A DNA stretch of 64,000 bases, taken from contig JAYKKT010000073.1 of assembly GCA_036023115.1 (NCBI GenBank), positions 11,967,001 to 12,031,000 on the forward strand. Reading direction: 5' to 3'. Position numbers and translations under genes: made by a program. A model generated the notes under the pieces. That model ran no database searches, had not been told where the DNA came from, and saw nothing but the letters and a program-made list of their open reading frames with translations. This DNA comes from Brasenia schreberi. Lineage: Eukaryota > Streptophyta > Magnoliopsida > Nymphaeales > Cabombaceae. Below are positions 34,284-47,184 of the stretch, one piece after another; position 1 is the first letter of the stretch; each line of letters starts with the position of its first letter.

Positions 34284-36044
34284 CAATAACAACAACAACT
34301 AAGACTTTTCCCATACCACATGGGTCGACTACATGGATTCTTTGTTTCTATAGAGCTTTATCATGTGTCATACTGGCAATTAACTTAATATAAACTAGAT
34401 CATTCTTTATTGTTTCTTTCCAACACTTTGTGGTCGTCCTCATGCTCTTTTAACATTTTCACAATCTAGTTTTTCATATATTCTTATGGGAGTATCCTTG
34501 TGTCATTTTTCTACATGTCCAAAAAAATCTTAAATGATTTTCTCTCATTTTATCCTATGTTGGTGCTACTTCTAATTTGTTTATAATAACCTCATTATGT
34601 ATACGGACTTTTCTTCTGTAACCTTTCATCCATCTCAACATCTTCATTTCTACTATAGATATCTTTTGCACATGTTAATGGTTAACTGCCCAACACTCAA
34701 AATCATAAAACATAGCAGGTCTAGTTAGTACTCTATAATATTTACATTTTAACATTAATGATATCTTCTTGTCACAAAAAATACCTTATGCCACTCTCTA
34801 TTTTAACCAACCTGCATTAATTCTATGCGTGACTTCTCTATCAATTCTTTCATCACTATGAAAAATTGACCTTAGGTATTTAAAATTTTTCTTGTGGATG
34901 ATCCAATGTGCGCCAATTTTAATTTCTATATCATTTGAAGTAACCAAATGATCAAGCTTTCATTTCATATATTTTGTCTTTATTCTAATAAGTCAGAAAC
35001 CTTTACTTTCTAATGTTTCTCTCCATAGTTCAAATTTTCTATTAACTTTTTCCTTAGACTCCACTAACACAATATCATCAATAAATAACGTACACCAATG
35101 TACTTCATCTTAAATATGTTTTGTTAACTCATCAATTACCATTATAAATAAGTATGGACTTAAAGTTAATAATTGATGTAACCCAATATTAACTTCAAAG
35201 GAGTCTGTCATTTTTTCACGAGTCCTCACGCATGTTTTTGCACCATCGTACCTGTCTCATATAAGATTTATATATGTCAATGAGATACCTCTCTTTTTTA
35301 TGGTTCTCCAAATAATCTCTTTGATACCTTATCGTAAGCTTTTTCTAGTAGTAGATATACCGGGCATGAATCCGAATTGGTTCTATGTTGTACTCGATAT
35401 TTGTCTTAACTTACATTCGATAATTATTTCCCATAATTTCGTAGTATGACTCATTAACTTGATACCTCGATAATTTGAATAGTTTTGAATGTCTCTTTTG
35501 TTCATATATATGGATATAAGTGTACTCACTCTCCATTATTCAAGAATCTATTGGGTTCTCCATATCTAATTAAATAGTTTTGTGAGGCAAGTGTGTCCCA
35601 TTTCTTCAAGAAATTTTCGTATTTCTATAGGAATATTGTCTCGTCTTAAGATTTACCAACCTTCGTATATTTAAGAGCCTCTTTGACTTCATTTTTTTGA
35701 ATAGAACAGTAAAAATTGTGGTTTATATGTTTTATGATTTGACTAACTCTAAAAAGCTAATATTATCATCTGTATTTTCATTAAAAAGTTTATAGAAATA
35801 TTTTTTTATTTATTTTAATAGCATCATTTGCTACTAGAATTTTCTCATCCTCATCTTTGTTGCATCTAACAAAAGTAAAATCCTTAGTTTTCTTATCGCT
35901 AGCCTTAGCTATCATAAAAATATCTCTTTCACATTCTTTTGAGTTAAGTTTTTTATATAAATTCTTTTAAATTTTGGCTTTTGGTTCACTAATGGTTTTT
36001 TTGCTTCGTTTTTTTTTTTTTTATAAGCAACCCAAGTTTCACTA
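34284..36044 (-). mobile_element. RTE-type LINE L4, 5'-truncated, with target duplication
   Basis: Minus-strand LINE fragment with linker, reverse transcriptase remnants (LFIDDIVLVE, first residue of FADD changed) and 3' end with a (TTG)n-type tail (GTTGTTGTTGTTATTG at 34,300-34,285). GAGGTGTGCATAT flanks both sides (34271-34283 and 36045-36057), a 13-bp target duplication. The 5' end starts at CTAGTGAAAC, equivalent to about 22,110 in L1. Riddled with stops. Confidence 0.8.
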
Positions 36045-36470
36045 GAGGTGTGCATATTAAGTGAGAAAAAATGTGGCTTGATATCCAAGTTACACTGATC
36101 TCGATACTCCTAACTCATTTATATCTCTGCCAAGGACACTAATGCCGACAATGGAAGACAACACACAGACGTGATGGACAGGGACACGATACGAGACATT
36201 TGTGCTTGTGTTCCACACGAAGTTTCACAAAGAAATCGGAACGTATTTAGATTGACTTGCTGTTGACACAATTATGAAATGTCACAGCAGCAACAAAACC
36301 AACATTTGTGAAAATACCTGATATGAATACGATGGAAGAAAGTAACACAATAATTCGAACTGTTTAGATTGGCTGACACGAACACAAGATGACACTATGC
36401 AAAACATGAACTTACCGCCCCAAACCAACAGGTGCCATGCGTTCTCCAAGCGCAGACTTTAGACATGGAA

Positions 36471-37494
36471 CTGATGCATTTAGCCAATTCCAATCTGAAA
36501 CAACCAACAAAAGAAGCATGAATGCCAGCTTAATGAGCCCCAGATGTCACTCGTTCCATCATTTTATCTTTTAGGCAGGACATATTACTTATTACACTTA
36601 TAACATTAATTAACATCTCGTTGCACATTGAATTAAAAAGTGCTTTTACATTGCTGTTTAAAATCATACACCAAGAATGTCACCTGTGAGGCATAGCATC
36701 AAGACCTTGCTAAAGCTAACACTCTTCTACAGCATCTTGGATGATAAAACTAGACAAACGTGCAGAAATAGTAACTTAAGCATACTAAAGAGATACACAC
36801 CAAGAACGTTATACCTGCACTCTGTCATAGACACGCACACGTCTTGAGTGCATCTACAGCATCAGCTGATGGGGTAAATAAGAGAGTAAATGCGAGAAAC
36901 CCAGCTGCTTCCATGAGGTGCTGATGTCTCCATTCTTTGAGAGAATCTAACAGAGATTTTACTGAAAACCAATGCTTTCTGGGTGTCGGTGCAACATCAA
37001 ACCACGAAATGACAAAACATATTCTACCATTATCAGTACCTCAACATCACAATGTGTAATATGTCGGGTAACCATGATTTTCAGTACGTACATACCACAG
37101 AATCATCCATCCTCGCATTGGCACTCCGAAAAGCAGGGATCCGCATCACTCTATGTGGAGGGTATGCTCTTTTAGAAGTTTGTTATGAATTGGACCAAAA
37201 AAGAACCCTTGTATCCTTAGACGAAGGCTGCAAATTCACCTTCACAAAGTCGTGCTGATAATGTGTGATTCCCAAGACTTCTCCCGCTTACTGTGGCTAT
37301 TGACTCAATAACAACACGAGAACCCTCCTCGCGAGAAAAATAAGTTGGATATGCAAATGATCTCATATTGTCGGAGCCTGATGTCAATTACAACCTATAC
37401 TACAATCAATACAGTTAGTCCAATTACGAATACAGTTAATTTAATTTCCTTTCCTGTATATCTTTTTTTATTGGCAAGGCAGCTTCGGTATCAA
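36471..37494. repeat. Segmental duplication block V, copy 2 (VDE 5' exon fragment)
   Basis: Near-identical copy of 19452-20463. It carries the first VDE exon on the minus strand (ending at 36815 with the donor intact) and only the first few bases of the second, so it cannot encode the enzyme. One A is missing in CTCTGTC(A)ATAGAC relative to copy 1, shifting the frame just after CACLL. The left edge is fused within 2-3 bp to the end of block P. Confidence 0.85.
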
Positions 37495-37747
37495 ACTTGT
37501 GATCTGTGACACTACAGCCCACCTCTAAATGAGATATGCGAGTTAGTTCAATTTGAAAGTGCAAGCTGAACTACCGCTGATTCTGTTCATTGTGACTTAC
37601 TAAGAAGTATTTCATTCTAATCATTGCAAGAACATGAATGAATATAGCTTATTTTGCATAATGAAAGCATGCACGTTTCTTGGGCTAACAGCTAACGTAA
37701 GCTGCAATTTCATAAAATAAACTTGTATCTTCTCCATGTTTTCTAAC
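37495..37747. other. Unassigned spacer between block V copy 2 and LINE L2
   Basis: No feature recognised. Unrelated to the spacer at 20464-20687. Confidence 0.35.
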
Positions 37748-37911
37748 CCCGCCCATGTAAGGGATCACCCTTGCATGGCCGGTCCCAAGCCCGGATAAAG
37801 GAAGAGGGTTGTGTTAGGCTTCCGACATCCAACCTAAAACTTTGTCATATTTTTATATCACAGATTATACAAATTATGAGCATTGCATCGGGGCGTCCCC
37901 TCTTAGAGACG
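37748..37911 (+). mobile_element. LINE L2, 5' end (first part)
   Basis: Homologous to 20688-20855 of L1 (CCGCCCATGTAAGGGATCAC, GTGTTAGGCTTCCGACA, GGGGCGTCCCC). Interrupted at GACG by repeat X and resumes at 43664. Confidence 0.75.
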
Positions 37912-39944
37912 TGTAAACACCCCAAAAATTTTAAAAGATTGGATCTTTTTAGAATTTTTGCCTTTTTAAAAATATTTGTGGTTCTCGGTCTTTTAAAGGT
38001 TTTCAAATAAAGACACCTTAAACGAACTCATTTCCACACCAAAATTTCGTAGAAACCTCAAAATAAGGGTATTTCCCACCCTTCTAAAAAAAATAATTTT
38101 GACAAAAGCCTCAAAAAATTACTACTTTGTCCTCAAGGTGAAATTGACGAAATTGGCGAAATTCTGCCAATTCAAAAGATTTCCTTCAAATAAATAATGG
38201 TTTCAAACAATCTTCTTCAAACAAACAAATGAAAATGAGACATTGGGAACCAAACTCACAAAATGTTCTCAAAATGTAAAATTTACAAAATTCCAAAACC
38301 CCTGAAATTCAAAAACAAATAAAATCCAAACAAAGACCTCAAAAACTCGCCAGATCGAGAAAAGTCCTACACCGAGACCCTACACTCATTAAAATGGTTA
38401 AAACGGCTCGATACCCTACACCCATCAAGAGGTTAAAACGGTCTTAGACACTACATCCACTAAAGAGTTAAAGTGGTCGAAATGGTTAAAGACTAAATCA
38501 CGGAACGAAAGCAGGTCACTCATGAAAACAAAAATTGGGGATGAGACTCAGTTGTTCTCTAAAAGTATTTGAAGATTTCAACTTGATGTTTTGAAATATA
38601 TCTTAAAAGAAATATTTTAGAGAAAATATTTGAAACCATAAATCTTACTTAAAAAGAGCCTGAATCAAGAGGAGCAAAATACTGAAAGAGGATATGACAA
38701 GGATCAAAAAGGTAACCAAAGTCAATCCAAATCAAGTAGGGAGTCCATTAAGGGTCAGGTCAAACCCGATGAAGCAGAACTAAATCCCAAGCCAAACCAG
38801 ATCTCAACATAATCAAAAGCAAAAAATTGATTCAAAGTAAAGCTTAAAGCAAGACCCAACTCAAGGCAAGGCCCAATCCAAATCAAGCAAGACTTTATCT
38901 AAGCCAAGTCAAAATTCAAGTCAAGATTAAGTTTAAGGGCCACACCAATTTGATCCCAAGACAAATCAGATCTTGATCTAAAGAAAAGATCCATTCAATC
39001 CCAAACAAGACAAGGCTTGATCCAATTCCTAGTCAAGAAAGACTAGATCAATCAATGGCTTCATCAACCTGGCCTAAGGTAGCACACGAGCAAGGTCACG
39101 TTCAAGGGTGTAAAGGTGGCTAGGTGATTTAAGACAAGGCAACTTACCTAGGGCTGCCAATGGAAGTCAAAGGGACCAAGACTCGAGCCAAGTCAAATGA
39201 AGGGGGCGGGTTAAGCCATCTCATGGACCACACCTAACCGGATCAACCAAGATGGGTGGGCTCAACTACATGGATTGTATCCAAGGCCATACTACTCCAC
39301 ATGGACTCAAGGGAGACCATTCCTGATGCCCCACATGACCCATGTGCAGCCACAAATCTGGAAATTTCATTTGGATTAAGACCCAAATCGGGTATGACAT
39401 TGAAGCACCAAAAACCGATCCATGGAAGGAACTAGAGCTCCCTTTTAAAACTAGGCATGGGGTGCTTGTTTTGAAGGAGGCAAATCAAGGAGAGAATTCT
39501 AGCAACTAGAGAGGAAAAGAAAGAGAAAGATAGAGTAGAAGAAGAAAGGAGTCTCCCCTTCCAAGAATAGTCGGTCAACCATCTTCATCCTTCTAATTCT
39601 TCCGATCGATTCTTCCCTTCTCCCTTTCCATTCTTTTCTTAATCCTTTTCATTCAATTTAAGAGGGTTGTAATTAAGGAGCTTATGACTCTATTATTGAT
39701 GTAATATTTGAAGGGTTATGCTATCCGATTTCTTTCATGCTTGTGTGTGCCTTGTATGTGACTCATAGTTCCTTCTATCCCAATATACATTGTAAGATCT
39801 TATATCCCCTAATCGCCTCTATGCTTAAGCTATATTGATAATTTCCTTCTATTATTGTATTTCCTCATGATTTAATTATTGTGGATGATGTTTTAATTTG
39901 GTAAGATGCATCTATTAATTTTCTAAAACTGAAAACACTATTTT
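37912..39944 (+). repeat. LTR-like repeat X, copy 1 (5' part)
   Basis: Starts TGTAAACACCCC and runs to CTGAAAACACTATTTTG. Non-coding. Contains a CCCTACACYCAT..GGTTAAA-type short repeat (about 38,370-38,480), CAAGTC-rich runs and a CTTTTTAAAACTAGGC promoter-like stretch. Parallel to copy 2 from about 38,100, but it lacks the last 870 bp that copy 2 has. Most likely a long LTR of a gypsy-type element. The family is not identified. Confidence 0.55.
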
Positions 39945-40883
39945 GTTTGCTTACACACCCTAAGTAAAACTAGAAGATAGTATAAAGATGACTTTTTGGG
40001 AAGAGTTAGATAAGGCGATTCAAAGAATTCCACAAAGAGAGATGATTTGTTTAGGAAGAGACTTAAATAGACATGTTGGTAAAGAGGCATTAGGATATCA
40101 AGGTATTCATGGAAACTTTGGTTTTTGAAATATAAATGAGGAAGGTAGGGAGATTTTAAATTTTGCTATGGCATTTGACCTCTTTATAGTAAATACAATC
40201 TTCAAAAAACGAGATGAACATTTGATTACTTATAAGAGTAGCTTATCACAAACACAAATTGATTACTTTATTTGTAGAAAAAAAGATAGAGCGTATTGTA
40301 AAGATTGCAAGGTAATTCCAGGGGAAAGTTTAACCACCCAACATCGACTTTTAGTTATGGATTTACAAATAAAAAATGGACAAAGAAGAAAAGAGTGCAT
40401 TGAGATCGAGCTATTCGGACTAAATAGTGGAACCTCAAAAGTGAGAAAGAAGATATATTTAAAGAGAAAGTCCTTCAAAGAGATGTTTGGAATTATGTTG
40501 GTACACTTTGTGATATGTGGAATAATATGTCTATACATATTAGGAAAGTGATGAAATATGTGTTAGGTGAATCTAAGGGAGGTATACCGGCACAAAAAGA
40601 AGCTTGGTGGTGGAGTGAAGTAGTGCAAAATAAAATGAGCGCATGTTATAAATTATATTATGTTAAAAAAACTAGTAAAACTTTAGAAGCTTATAAAAAA
40701 GCAAAGAAGGAAGTGAAAAAGACTGTCACTGAAGCAAAAGCTAAAATTTGAGAGGATTTATATAAAAAAACTCAACTCAAAAGAGGGTGAAAGAGATATT
40801 TTTACGATAACTAGGGTTAGAGATAAGAAAACTAAAGATCTTAACTCTGTTAGATGCATCAAAGACAAGGATGAAAAAATTCT
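39945..40883 (+). mobile_element. LINE L3 fragment enclosed by the two X copies
   Basis: Equivalent to 21,385-22,310 of L1: endonuclease C-terminal half (NFAMAFDLFIVNTIFKKRDEH, QTQIDYFICRKKDRA, TTQHRLLVMDLQ) and linker (WWWSEVVQNK, EAYKKAKKEVKK). One frame of 127 codons is open (40168-40551) and better preserved than the same part of L1. No 3' tail and no target duplication seen. Confidence 0.75.
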
Positions 40884-43663
40884 ACTTTGTCCTGAAGGTG
40901 AAAACTAAAAAAAATGACAAAAGCCCCAAAAAATTACTACTTTGTCCTCAAGGTGAAATTGACGAAAATGGCGAAATTCTGCAAATTCAAAAGATTTTCT
41001 TCAAAGAAATGATGGTTTCAAACAATCTTCTTCAAAGAAACAAATAAAAATGAGACATTGGGAACCAAACTCACAAAACGTTTACAAAATGTCAAATTTA
41101 CAAAATTCCAAAACCCTTAAAATTTAAAAACAAATAAAATCCAAACAAAGACCTCAGAAAGTCGTCAGATCGAGCAAAGTCCTATACCGAGACCCTACAC
41201 CTATCAAAAGGGTTAAAGCAGTTGGAGACCCTACACCATAAAGAGGTTAAAGCGGTCTAAGACACTATATCTACCAAAGGGTTAAAGTGGCCAAAACGGT
41301 TAAAGACTAAATCATTTAACGAAAGCAGGTCACCCATGCAAACAAAAATAGGGGATGAGACTCAGTTGTTCTCTAAAAGTATTTGAAGAATTTAACTCGA
41401 TGTTTTCAAATATATCTTAAAAGAAATATTTTTAAAGAAAATATTTGAAACCGTAAATCTTACTTGAAAAACCTTAATCAAACGGAGTAAAATCCCATAA
41501 GAGGATATGGCAAGAACCAAAAAGGCAACCAAATCCAATCCAGATCAAGTAGGGAGTCAATTCAGGGTCTCGTCAAACCAGATGAAGCAAGATTAAATCC
41601 CAAGCCAAACCAGATCTCAACTCAATTCAAAGCAAAAACTTGATTTAAAGCAAAGCTTAAAGCATGACTCAACTCAAGGCAATGTCCAATCCAAATCAAG
41701 CAAGACTTGATCTAGGCCAAGTCAAAATTCAAGTCAAGATTCAAGTCAAAGGACCACACCAATTTGATCCCAAGACGAATCAGATCTTGATCTAAAGGGA
41801 GGATGCATTCAATCCCAAACAAGACAAGGCTTCACCCAATTCCTAGTCAAGAAAGACTAGATCAAATTCAAGTCAAGTTTTCAAGCTCAATGGCTTCATC
41901 CACCCAACCCAAGGTAGCACACGAGCAAGGTCACATTGTAAAGGTGGCTAGGTGATTCAAGCCAAGGCACCTTACCTAGGGCTGCCAATGGAAGTCAAAG
42001 GGACCAAGACTCAAGCCAAGTCAAATGAAGGGGGTGGGTTAAGCCATCTCATGGACAGCACCTGGCCGGATCAACCAAGATGGGTGGGCTCAACCACATG
42101 GACTCCACCCAAAGTCATAGCAGCCCACATGGGCTCAAGGGAGACCACTCCTCATACCCCACACGACCCATGTGGGGCCACAAATCTGAAAATTTCATTT
42201 GAATCAAGACCCAAATCGGATATGGTATTAAAGCACCAAAAACCGATTCATGGAAGGGCCTAGAGCCCTCCTTAAAAACTATAAATAGGAGGGTTAGGGT
42301 GCAGGTTTGAAAGGGAGTAAATTAAGAAGAGAATTCCAGCAACTAGAGAGGGAAAGAAACAGAGAGAGAGAGAGAGGAGAAGAAAGAAGGAGTCACCCCT
42401 TCCAAGAAGAGTCGATCGGCCATCTTCATCTTTGTGATTCTTCTCGTCTTCAAGTTGATTCTTCCCTTCTCCCTTTCCATTTTTTTCTTAATCCTTTTCA
42501 TTCAATTTAAGAGGGTTGTAATTAAGGAGCTTATGACTTCATTCTTAATTTAATATTTGAGGGGTTATGTTACCAGATTTATTTCATGCTTATAGGTGTC
42601 TTCTATGTGTTTGATTCATAATTCTTTCTACCCCAATATACATTGTAAGATCTTATATCTCCTAATCGCCTCTATGCTAAAGCTATATTGATAATTTCCT
42701 TTAATTATTGTATTTTCTCGTGATTTATTTATTGTGGATGATGTTTTAATTCGGTCGGATGCATCCATTAATTTCTTAAAACTGAAAATATTGTTTTCTG
42801 CATTCTGTATTTGTTTGTTTGTTGATTTTTCTAGCCTTACTTCGCAACCCAAATGTAATAAAATTTGGTACACTCATTCTACACATAGGTCCACTATCTA
42901 TAAAATTATTAAGAATTTTAAGATCGTTAAGAACGTGAATAAAATTGGGCAAAACCAAACAAAGTCGAAACAAAGTTTTTCAACACTACACATCTTGCAA
43001 CAAAGGTTGAGTAAAAGTCTCATAACTCTGTCTTCAGTGATCCAAATTATGTGAAAATAGTCTCATTGAAAAGTTGATATCCATAGCTTTCCAACAAGAT
43101 AAATCTCATAAAAATTTATTGCATATGTGCTGAGATACAATCGCTTCTTTAAGCCTCTTTATCTCTATCATAGGTTTTGTCATGATTACTATAGTAAGGG
43201 ATTTTCAAGATTTAGTTATGCACATTCACAACACTTAAAATCAAAACAAAAATAGTTTAAGAATCTCTACATCATGATGTACTTCATACAAAATTTTGAG
43301 GGTTTTTGGAGATTAAAAGACTATAAAAAAATAGAAAAACAAGTATCTGAAAACAGAACTAGTTTTTGTTTTTTATAATTGGAATTGTTTTTGAGTTTAC
43401 GATTTTTATAAGTTTGTTTTAATTAAAATTTGATTTTCAAAACATACCAGACCTCAAAACGATTTTCAAGCACTTAGATTGACCCTTGAGCATCAAGTTA
43501 AGAAGGTGTACAGTGAAAAAAATTCACTTACCCACATTCGCCAAGAAGTCAGAAATTTAAACAACTTTGTTAGTTTAAGCAAACTACCTTCCACATTCGC
43601 TCACTCGTATTTTGCGAATTGAGTTCTCTACATAGGCTTTCAAACAAAATTCACATCTACACA
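40884..43663 (+). repeat. LTR-like repeat X, copy 2 (3' part)
   Basis: Parallel to copy 1 until about 42,790 (with CTATAAATAGGAGGG at 42,278 as a TATA box in copy 2), then continues about 870 bp to CATCTACACA, a plausible LTR end. It lacks the first 170 bp of copy 1. Between them the two copies define a TG...CA unit of about 2.9 kb. Confidence 0.55.
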
Positions 43664-44297
43664 ATGCACTTCAGAGCCCGAATGCAATGAAAAGTAAGCA
43701 AGGAGCTCTACATTTTTGCTCGGATGTAGTGAATCAATTGCAGAGAGGGTTCGCATATCATGGGCAGCTGTAGGTAATGAAGTTAGTCCCGCTACATTGT
43801 CGTTCGAACGTAGTGAACAAATTGTAGAGATGGTCTTCGTATTTTCAGCATAGATGGATGCAGGGTAAAGAAGCTAGTCCTAGAAAATAAGATTCGTATT
43901 GGTTCTTAAAATATCAAAACATTGTCCAGAAAGCTATTAGAGGTAGTAGATACTATGATTCGGAGAAAGATTCATATCCTATGTTTACAAGAGACAAAGT
44001 GGGTTGGAGAAAAAGCAAAGGAGATTGATGATATAAGTTTTAAATTATGGCATTCAGGAAAGAAAAAAATTCGAAACGGAGTTGGTATTATCATAAATAA
44101 AGATTTAAAGGATATTGTATACAACAATATGGCGACCGAATCATGATGTTGAAATTAGTTCTAGGAGTATGGGTTTTTAATATAGTTTGTACTTAGGCAC
44201 CCTAAGTAGGAGTAGAAAATAATATAAAGACGGCTTTTTGGGAGGGGTTAGATAAGATGATTCAAAGAATTTGATAAAGAGAGATGATTTGTTTCGT
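43664..44297 (+). mobile_element. LINE L2, second part (endonuclease start)
   Basis: Continues L2 after repeat X, equivalent to about 20,858-21,490 of L1. Contains ILCLQETKWVGEKAKEI and GVGIIINKDLKD (43922-44146), then stops. Breaks off at GATTTGTTT. Confidence 0.75.
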
Positions 44298-44810
44298 TGT
44301 TGAACTCAGTGAAAGCATCGTTGGTCTAGCTTATAGCCGGGAATTGAACAACCTACTTTCTCATGAGAGTCAAACAAACAACAGTTATAAAAGTCTAAAG
44401 TTTTTGTATGCGATTTGAGAGCTTTTGCCAATAACAATGAGAAGAAGGAACCAAGCGTATCCGATTTCGAATCCAGATTCTCTAATAAATCATAGAAAGA
44501 GCAAAAATTCAGAAAATAAGCCAAAGTTCTGAAAACCTTTGTTTTTGTCTACACGTTTATAAGCCCAAAAGTTCGTGAATGTCACATTGAACAACTCAAA
44601 GACGGAAATTTTAGAGAGAGATAGAATCACAGACAGAACAAAAGAGATGGGTAAAGAGAGTAGCCTCAAAAGAGAATAAAGTGAAGGGAAGAGAACCAAA
44701 ACAACGAGGATAGTTCGTTCATCAAACAGAGAGGGAGAGGCGCTAAGAGGCGGGTAGTTGTGCCTTGGGTTCGGTTGCCATTGAAGTGTCCACCGTATAA
44801 TATTTTTAAT

Positions 44811-44852
<42 letters not shown>

Positions 44853-46075
44853 CAAGCAACTCCTTTTGTCCGTCGGGTATAATTATCTTTTATATTTATA
44901 TATCAATTCCTTAACAAATAGATATACGAAAATTCATATCGAATTGTATAAAAATGAAGGAATCAACGGATGTTCGAGCAACACTGCAATAAACCTCACC
45001 AGTTTGTTCGAGAGCCAGTCTTCTACATAAGAGAGCATATGCTTTCAAGATTGAGGAACTCTATATACATTGCTCAAGTATGGTGGTCTCACGGATACCC
45101 CTCCTGTAAGATAGACGAAATTTCCGATCATAAGAATGACTAAAAGAATTCTATGGTAGAGCTTTACCAGGATCACTGTTAATCTTATACACGAGATTAT
45201 GAATACCTGTTTCTTCCCCTTGTTGTGAAGGGTCCTCAATCCCTTATTTCATTCTTTATATACTCATTTGTATTCTGGTAGGGGTCTGCCTAAACCCATC
45301 TTTGTAATCCAAAAAAAAAAGAACGACAACAAATCGGCTACACTGTTAGGAATCATGAAATAAGGTTTGAATCACTAGGCCAAAGCAGGGACATGAATTT
45401 GAATGGGAATGGTGGTTGGAGTTGCTATCACAAAGAGATCTCCAAGGCAAGATGAAGTTGCAGTTTTGGCCAGGAGTCACACGATAGATAAAGCAAGTAT
45501 ACACAGAATTTTGGTGTCATCAAGTATGAATGGATGCCCAGAATAGCATACCGCAGTTGCTGGCCAAAATGGGTGTTCTTGCAAATTCTTTTAGCTAGGA
45601 GCATTAGCCAACCAACTCTCGCCCTTCTATTTTTTTTATAAAGTTCTCTCTGTATAAGTTCTTGTTGGTCTGCCTAAGCCCGTCTTTATATATATATATA
45701 TATATATATATAATGTTTGTATGCATGCATGTATACACGCAAACACATACACAGACCTTTAGCAGTGCACTGGGGATGACTTGCAACTACGGTCTCCGCG
45801 TAGAGTTCTTCCCTCTTTGTTTTTCCTTTTGTTTGGATAGGTAAGACTCTATTAGGCAGTTCTTCCCTCTTGTTGAGTCACAAGGATATGGAACCAAATT
45901 AACTGGGTCCACAAATCTGCTTGGGGCAGCCCAACGTATAGACATCAGAAGCTGAAGTGTCAAAGAGCGTGGGCCCTTGCCCAAGGGCATCACTGAAGGT
46001 ACCGCCAAGTTAGCCTGGTGTTATATTATCGGACATAAGATGCCCCGATCCATACACGATCCCCCACACACATAC
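44298..46075. other. Intergenic region, no gene recognised
   Basis: Contains (AT)n(GA)n at 44,811-44,850 and (AT)n at 45,684-45,712. GGTCTGCCTAAACCCATCTTTG at 45,287 (followed by ten A) and a similar GGTCTGCCTAAGCCCGTCTTT at 45,668 may be 3' ends of a short retroelement family. Short open frames match nothing known to me. Confidence 0.4.
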
Positions 46076-46300
46076 ACATATATATTGAAAAACTTGATCA
46101 TGTCCATTTAAGACATGCTCATCTATTATTTTTCAATTACATAAATATAATTTAAAATTTTATAAGAGTTTAAAAAAAATGAAAGACAATATTATTGTAT
46201 TTATGCTCCCAAAAAACAATAGTCAAATATAAGTGACACCATCGCTGATGGACAGAATTCAATCGCTAATACATATTTAAGTGTGTAGACACCTGCACAC
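46076..46300. repeat. AT-rich dispersed repeat, copy 1
   Basis: Shares the ordered motifs TATATAT, GATCATGYCC, ACATGCTCA, ATAAATATAATTYA, ATATTATT..T.CTC and a final ATCCAATC-like block with 53,806-53,998 and 53,999-54,200. Looks like an old MITE-like family. Terminal inverted repeats not resolved. Confidence 0.4.
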
Positions 46301-46584
46301 ACACATGTACATATATAGAGAATGTAGTAATGCACACCTTATCCATGTTCAAACATGTTTAAAGACATCAATCATTCTATCAATAAGATCAATGGTTTAA
46401 ATTTAAAAAGTTCATTAAATGCACCTAGTACTATTTTGATTTTTATTGTGAAGATCTCAACCGTTGATCTTAAAGATTGAACTGGTAAGACTTTTTAAAG
46501 AAATTTTAGCATGAATGACTATGTGCATGGACTATGCTATATATATGATGTGATAACTGTAGTAAATGTTCAAACTCAAATCTA
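46301..46584. other. AT-rich spacer
   Basis: No feature recognised. Confidence 0.35.
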
Positions 46585-47144
46585 CTAAAACATCTCAGGA
46601 TGGACGATTGATGTGATAAAACAAGAAGATACAAAAGTATAGTCGTCTTCGTCGGTGTTAGTGTAGTCGCAGAGAAGGGGCACCTCTTTGTTGCAGCAAC
46701 TCTCTTGCCTCCATATCAACTGTCTTAAGTCGAACCAACTGTTGTCCCTGTTGCACGACGATGTCGATGTCGATGTCATCATCGTCAACCTCCATCACTA
46801 TTGAACCACTGCTAATCGTTGCCTTCACTGTCTACATTGTCACTGTCGCTACACAACTACCACAACCAGCGATCTGCCTCGCTCTAATACCATGTTAGAA
46901 AACTCATTCGTTACCTGAACTCATTTTATTGGAAAATAAGATAATTATATACAATTAAACACACAATGCTTTTCATTTATTTAATACAAGATAAGTACTT
47001 ATATAGAAAGATAGGAGAGAAAGACAACAACATTCAGCGATTTGTTAAAGATAACCCAACAGCTAGTAAGATGGTCTGACTCTGGTCTGCTGGACTTGAT
47101 TACAAGCAAAAACTTATGAGTCATATTAGCTCAACCCTATTACA
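46585..47144 (-). mobile_element. Copia element fragment: 5' LTR plus leader
   Basis: On the minus strand an LTR (47144-46893) is followed by a primer site TGGTATTAGAGC (46892-46881) and about 300 bp of leader/gag-start with GACGATGATGACATCGACATC-type repeats. No polypurine tract or 3' LTR is found, so only the 5' end remains. Confidence 0.7.
46893..47144 (-). repeat. 5' LTR of the copia fragment (252 bp)
   Basis: Starts TGTAATAGGG, contains CTATATAAGTAC (TATA-like) and AATAAA, and ends TTTTCTAACA next to the primer site. It lies 41 bp downstream of the stop codon of the neighbouring gene, on the same strand. Confidence 0.75.
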
Positions 47145-47184
47145 TTCGACTTACTGTACCAAAAAAGATCAAAAGACAGTAGTT

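Larger units (their letters stand above)
31717..36468. repeat. Segmental duplication block P, copy 1
   Basis: Same order and orientation as 55782-60238: PMD last exon, AT-rich spacer, LINE L4 on the minus strand, and a final 420 bp ending AGACATGG. Copy 1 has about 310 bp (roughly 32,625-32,938) that copy 2 lacks. Its left edge lies inside a PMD intron, so it is not a transposon end. Spacer 31,951-34,270 holds no gene I recognise. A minus-strand frame at 33,469-33,287 is conserved in copy 2 (57,245-57,051) but matches no family I know. Confidence 0.85.

Noticed and set aside
34284..36044. Independent LINE insertion in each block P copy
   Set aside because: Both copies have the same 5' truncation and the same 13-bp target duplication, so one insertion was later duplicated.
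45045..45239. Minus-strand 64-codon frame that looked like a membrane peptide
   Set aside because: No family recognised, no splice context or neighbours to support it.
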